Below, piece after piece: positions 33,686 to 33,752 of a stretch of 33,752 nucleotides of DNA. Position 1 is the stretch's first letter, and the number at the start of each line of letters is the position of its first letter. This DNA comes from an uncultured Prevotella sp. (GTDB taxonomy: Bacteria > Bacteroidota > Bacteroidia > Bacteroidales > Bacteroidaceae): contig USRA01000016.1 of the NCBI GenBank assembly GCA_900557035.1, positions 1 to 33,752 of the forward strand. Direction: 5' to 3'. Both the position numbers and the translations under genes were made by a program. The notes beneath the pieces were generated by a model, which searched no databases, was not told where the DNA came from, and worked only from the letters and a program-made list of their open reading frames with translations.

Positions 33686-33752
33686 ATGTACGCAATCGTA
33701 GAAATTAACGGTCAGCAGTTCAAGGCTGAGGAGGGCAAGAAGCTCTTCGTAC
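33686..33752 (+). CDS. rplU: 50S ribosomal protein L21 (partial, N-terminal 22 residues)
   Basis: The visible codons give MYAIVEINGQQFKAEEGKKL and then FV, the conserved start of large-subunit protein L21. The gene runs off the right edge. It is expected to lead rplU-rpmA. Its start follows an AT-rich stretch typical of Bacteroidetes initiation without a Shine-Dalgarno site. Confidence 0.95.
   Translation, partial: MYAIVEINGQQFKAEEGKKLFV

Overview
This is a Bacteroidales chromosome segment, most likely Prevotella/Segatella. The basis is gene content (BamD-RpoZ-DUF4293, DUF6057, lysine-type SerA, MaeB malic enzyme with a phosphotransacetylase tail), the repeated Bacteroidetes promoter pattern TTTG-N19/20-TAnnTTTG, and the lack of Shine-Dalgarno sites. 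Almost all of it is core housekeeping DNA. I see no insertion sequence, integrase, phage gene, CRISPR array, tRNA or rRNA.

Layout. 1-2040 (minus): start of rpsP, then the bamD > rpoZ > DUF4293 operon. 2146-4312 (plus): uvrB, sharing a two-way terminator with the next minus genes. 4311-8483 (minus): serC > serA, a terminator, then DUF1015 > yigZ. 8589-14969 (minus): nanQ-like > glgB > DUF6057 > TPR protein > DbpA-like helicase, ending in a hairpin terminator. 15089-16413 (minus): secreted MORN-repeat protein. 16558-18755: a LytTR regulator (plus) converging, with overlapping stop codons, on a protein made of two starch-binding CBM20 modules and a HAD phosphatase (minus). 18817-21830 (plus): mltG, then an ACT-domain protein and a PFL/UPF0210 protein. 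22086-23081 (minus): CE12 pectin-type acetylesterase with a clipped CE8-like tail. 23239-26497 (minus): fur > purA > hisS. 26639-28781 (minus): DUF2520 > kdsC > maf. 28811-30564: FemAB-like acyltransferase (plus) converging on a TetR regulator (minus). 30608-33084 (plus): maeB. 33085-33685: a gene-free stretch holding a duplicated AAACGTTT motif and what looks like a complete small-RNA gene (promoter plus GNRA-loop terminator). 33686-end: start of rplU.

The strongest novelty candidates are: (i) the CBM20-CBM20-HAD protein, whose architecture parallels eukaryotic glucan phosphatases such as laforin (CBM20 plus phosphatase) and which lies about 3 kb from glgB; (ii) the unannotated small-RNA transcription unit before rplU; (iii) a LytTR regulator with alanine at the phospho-acceptor position; (iv) a 21-bp tandem array of dyads between convergent genes; and (v) DUF1015 with a DGHHR motif next to the serine pathway genes. 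Functional ideas for these are inference from sequence alone. No database search was possible.
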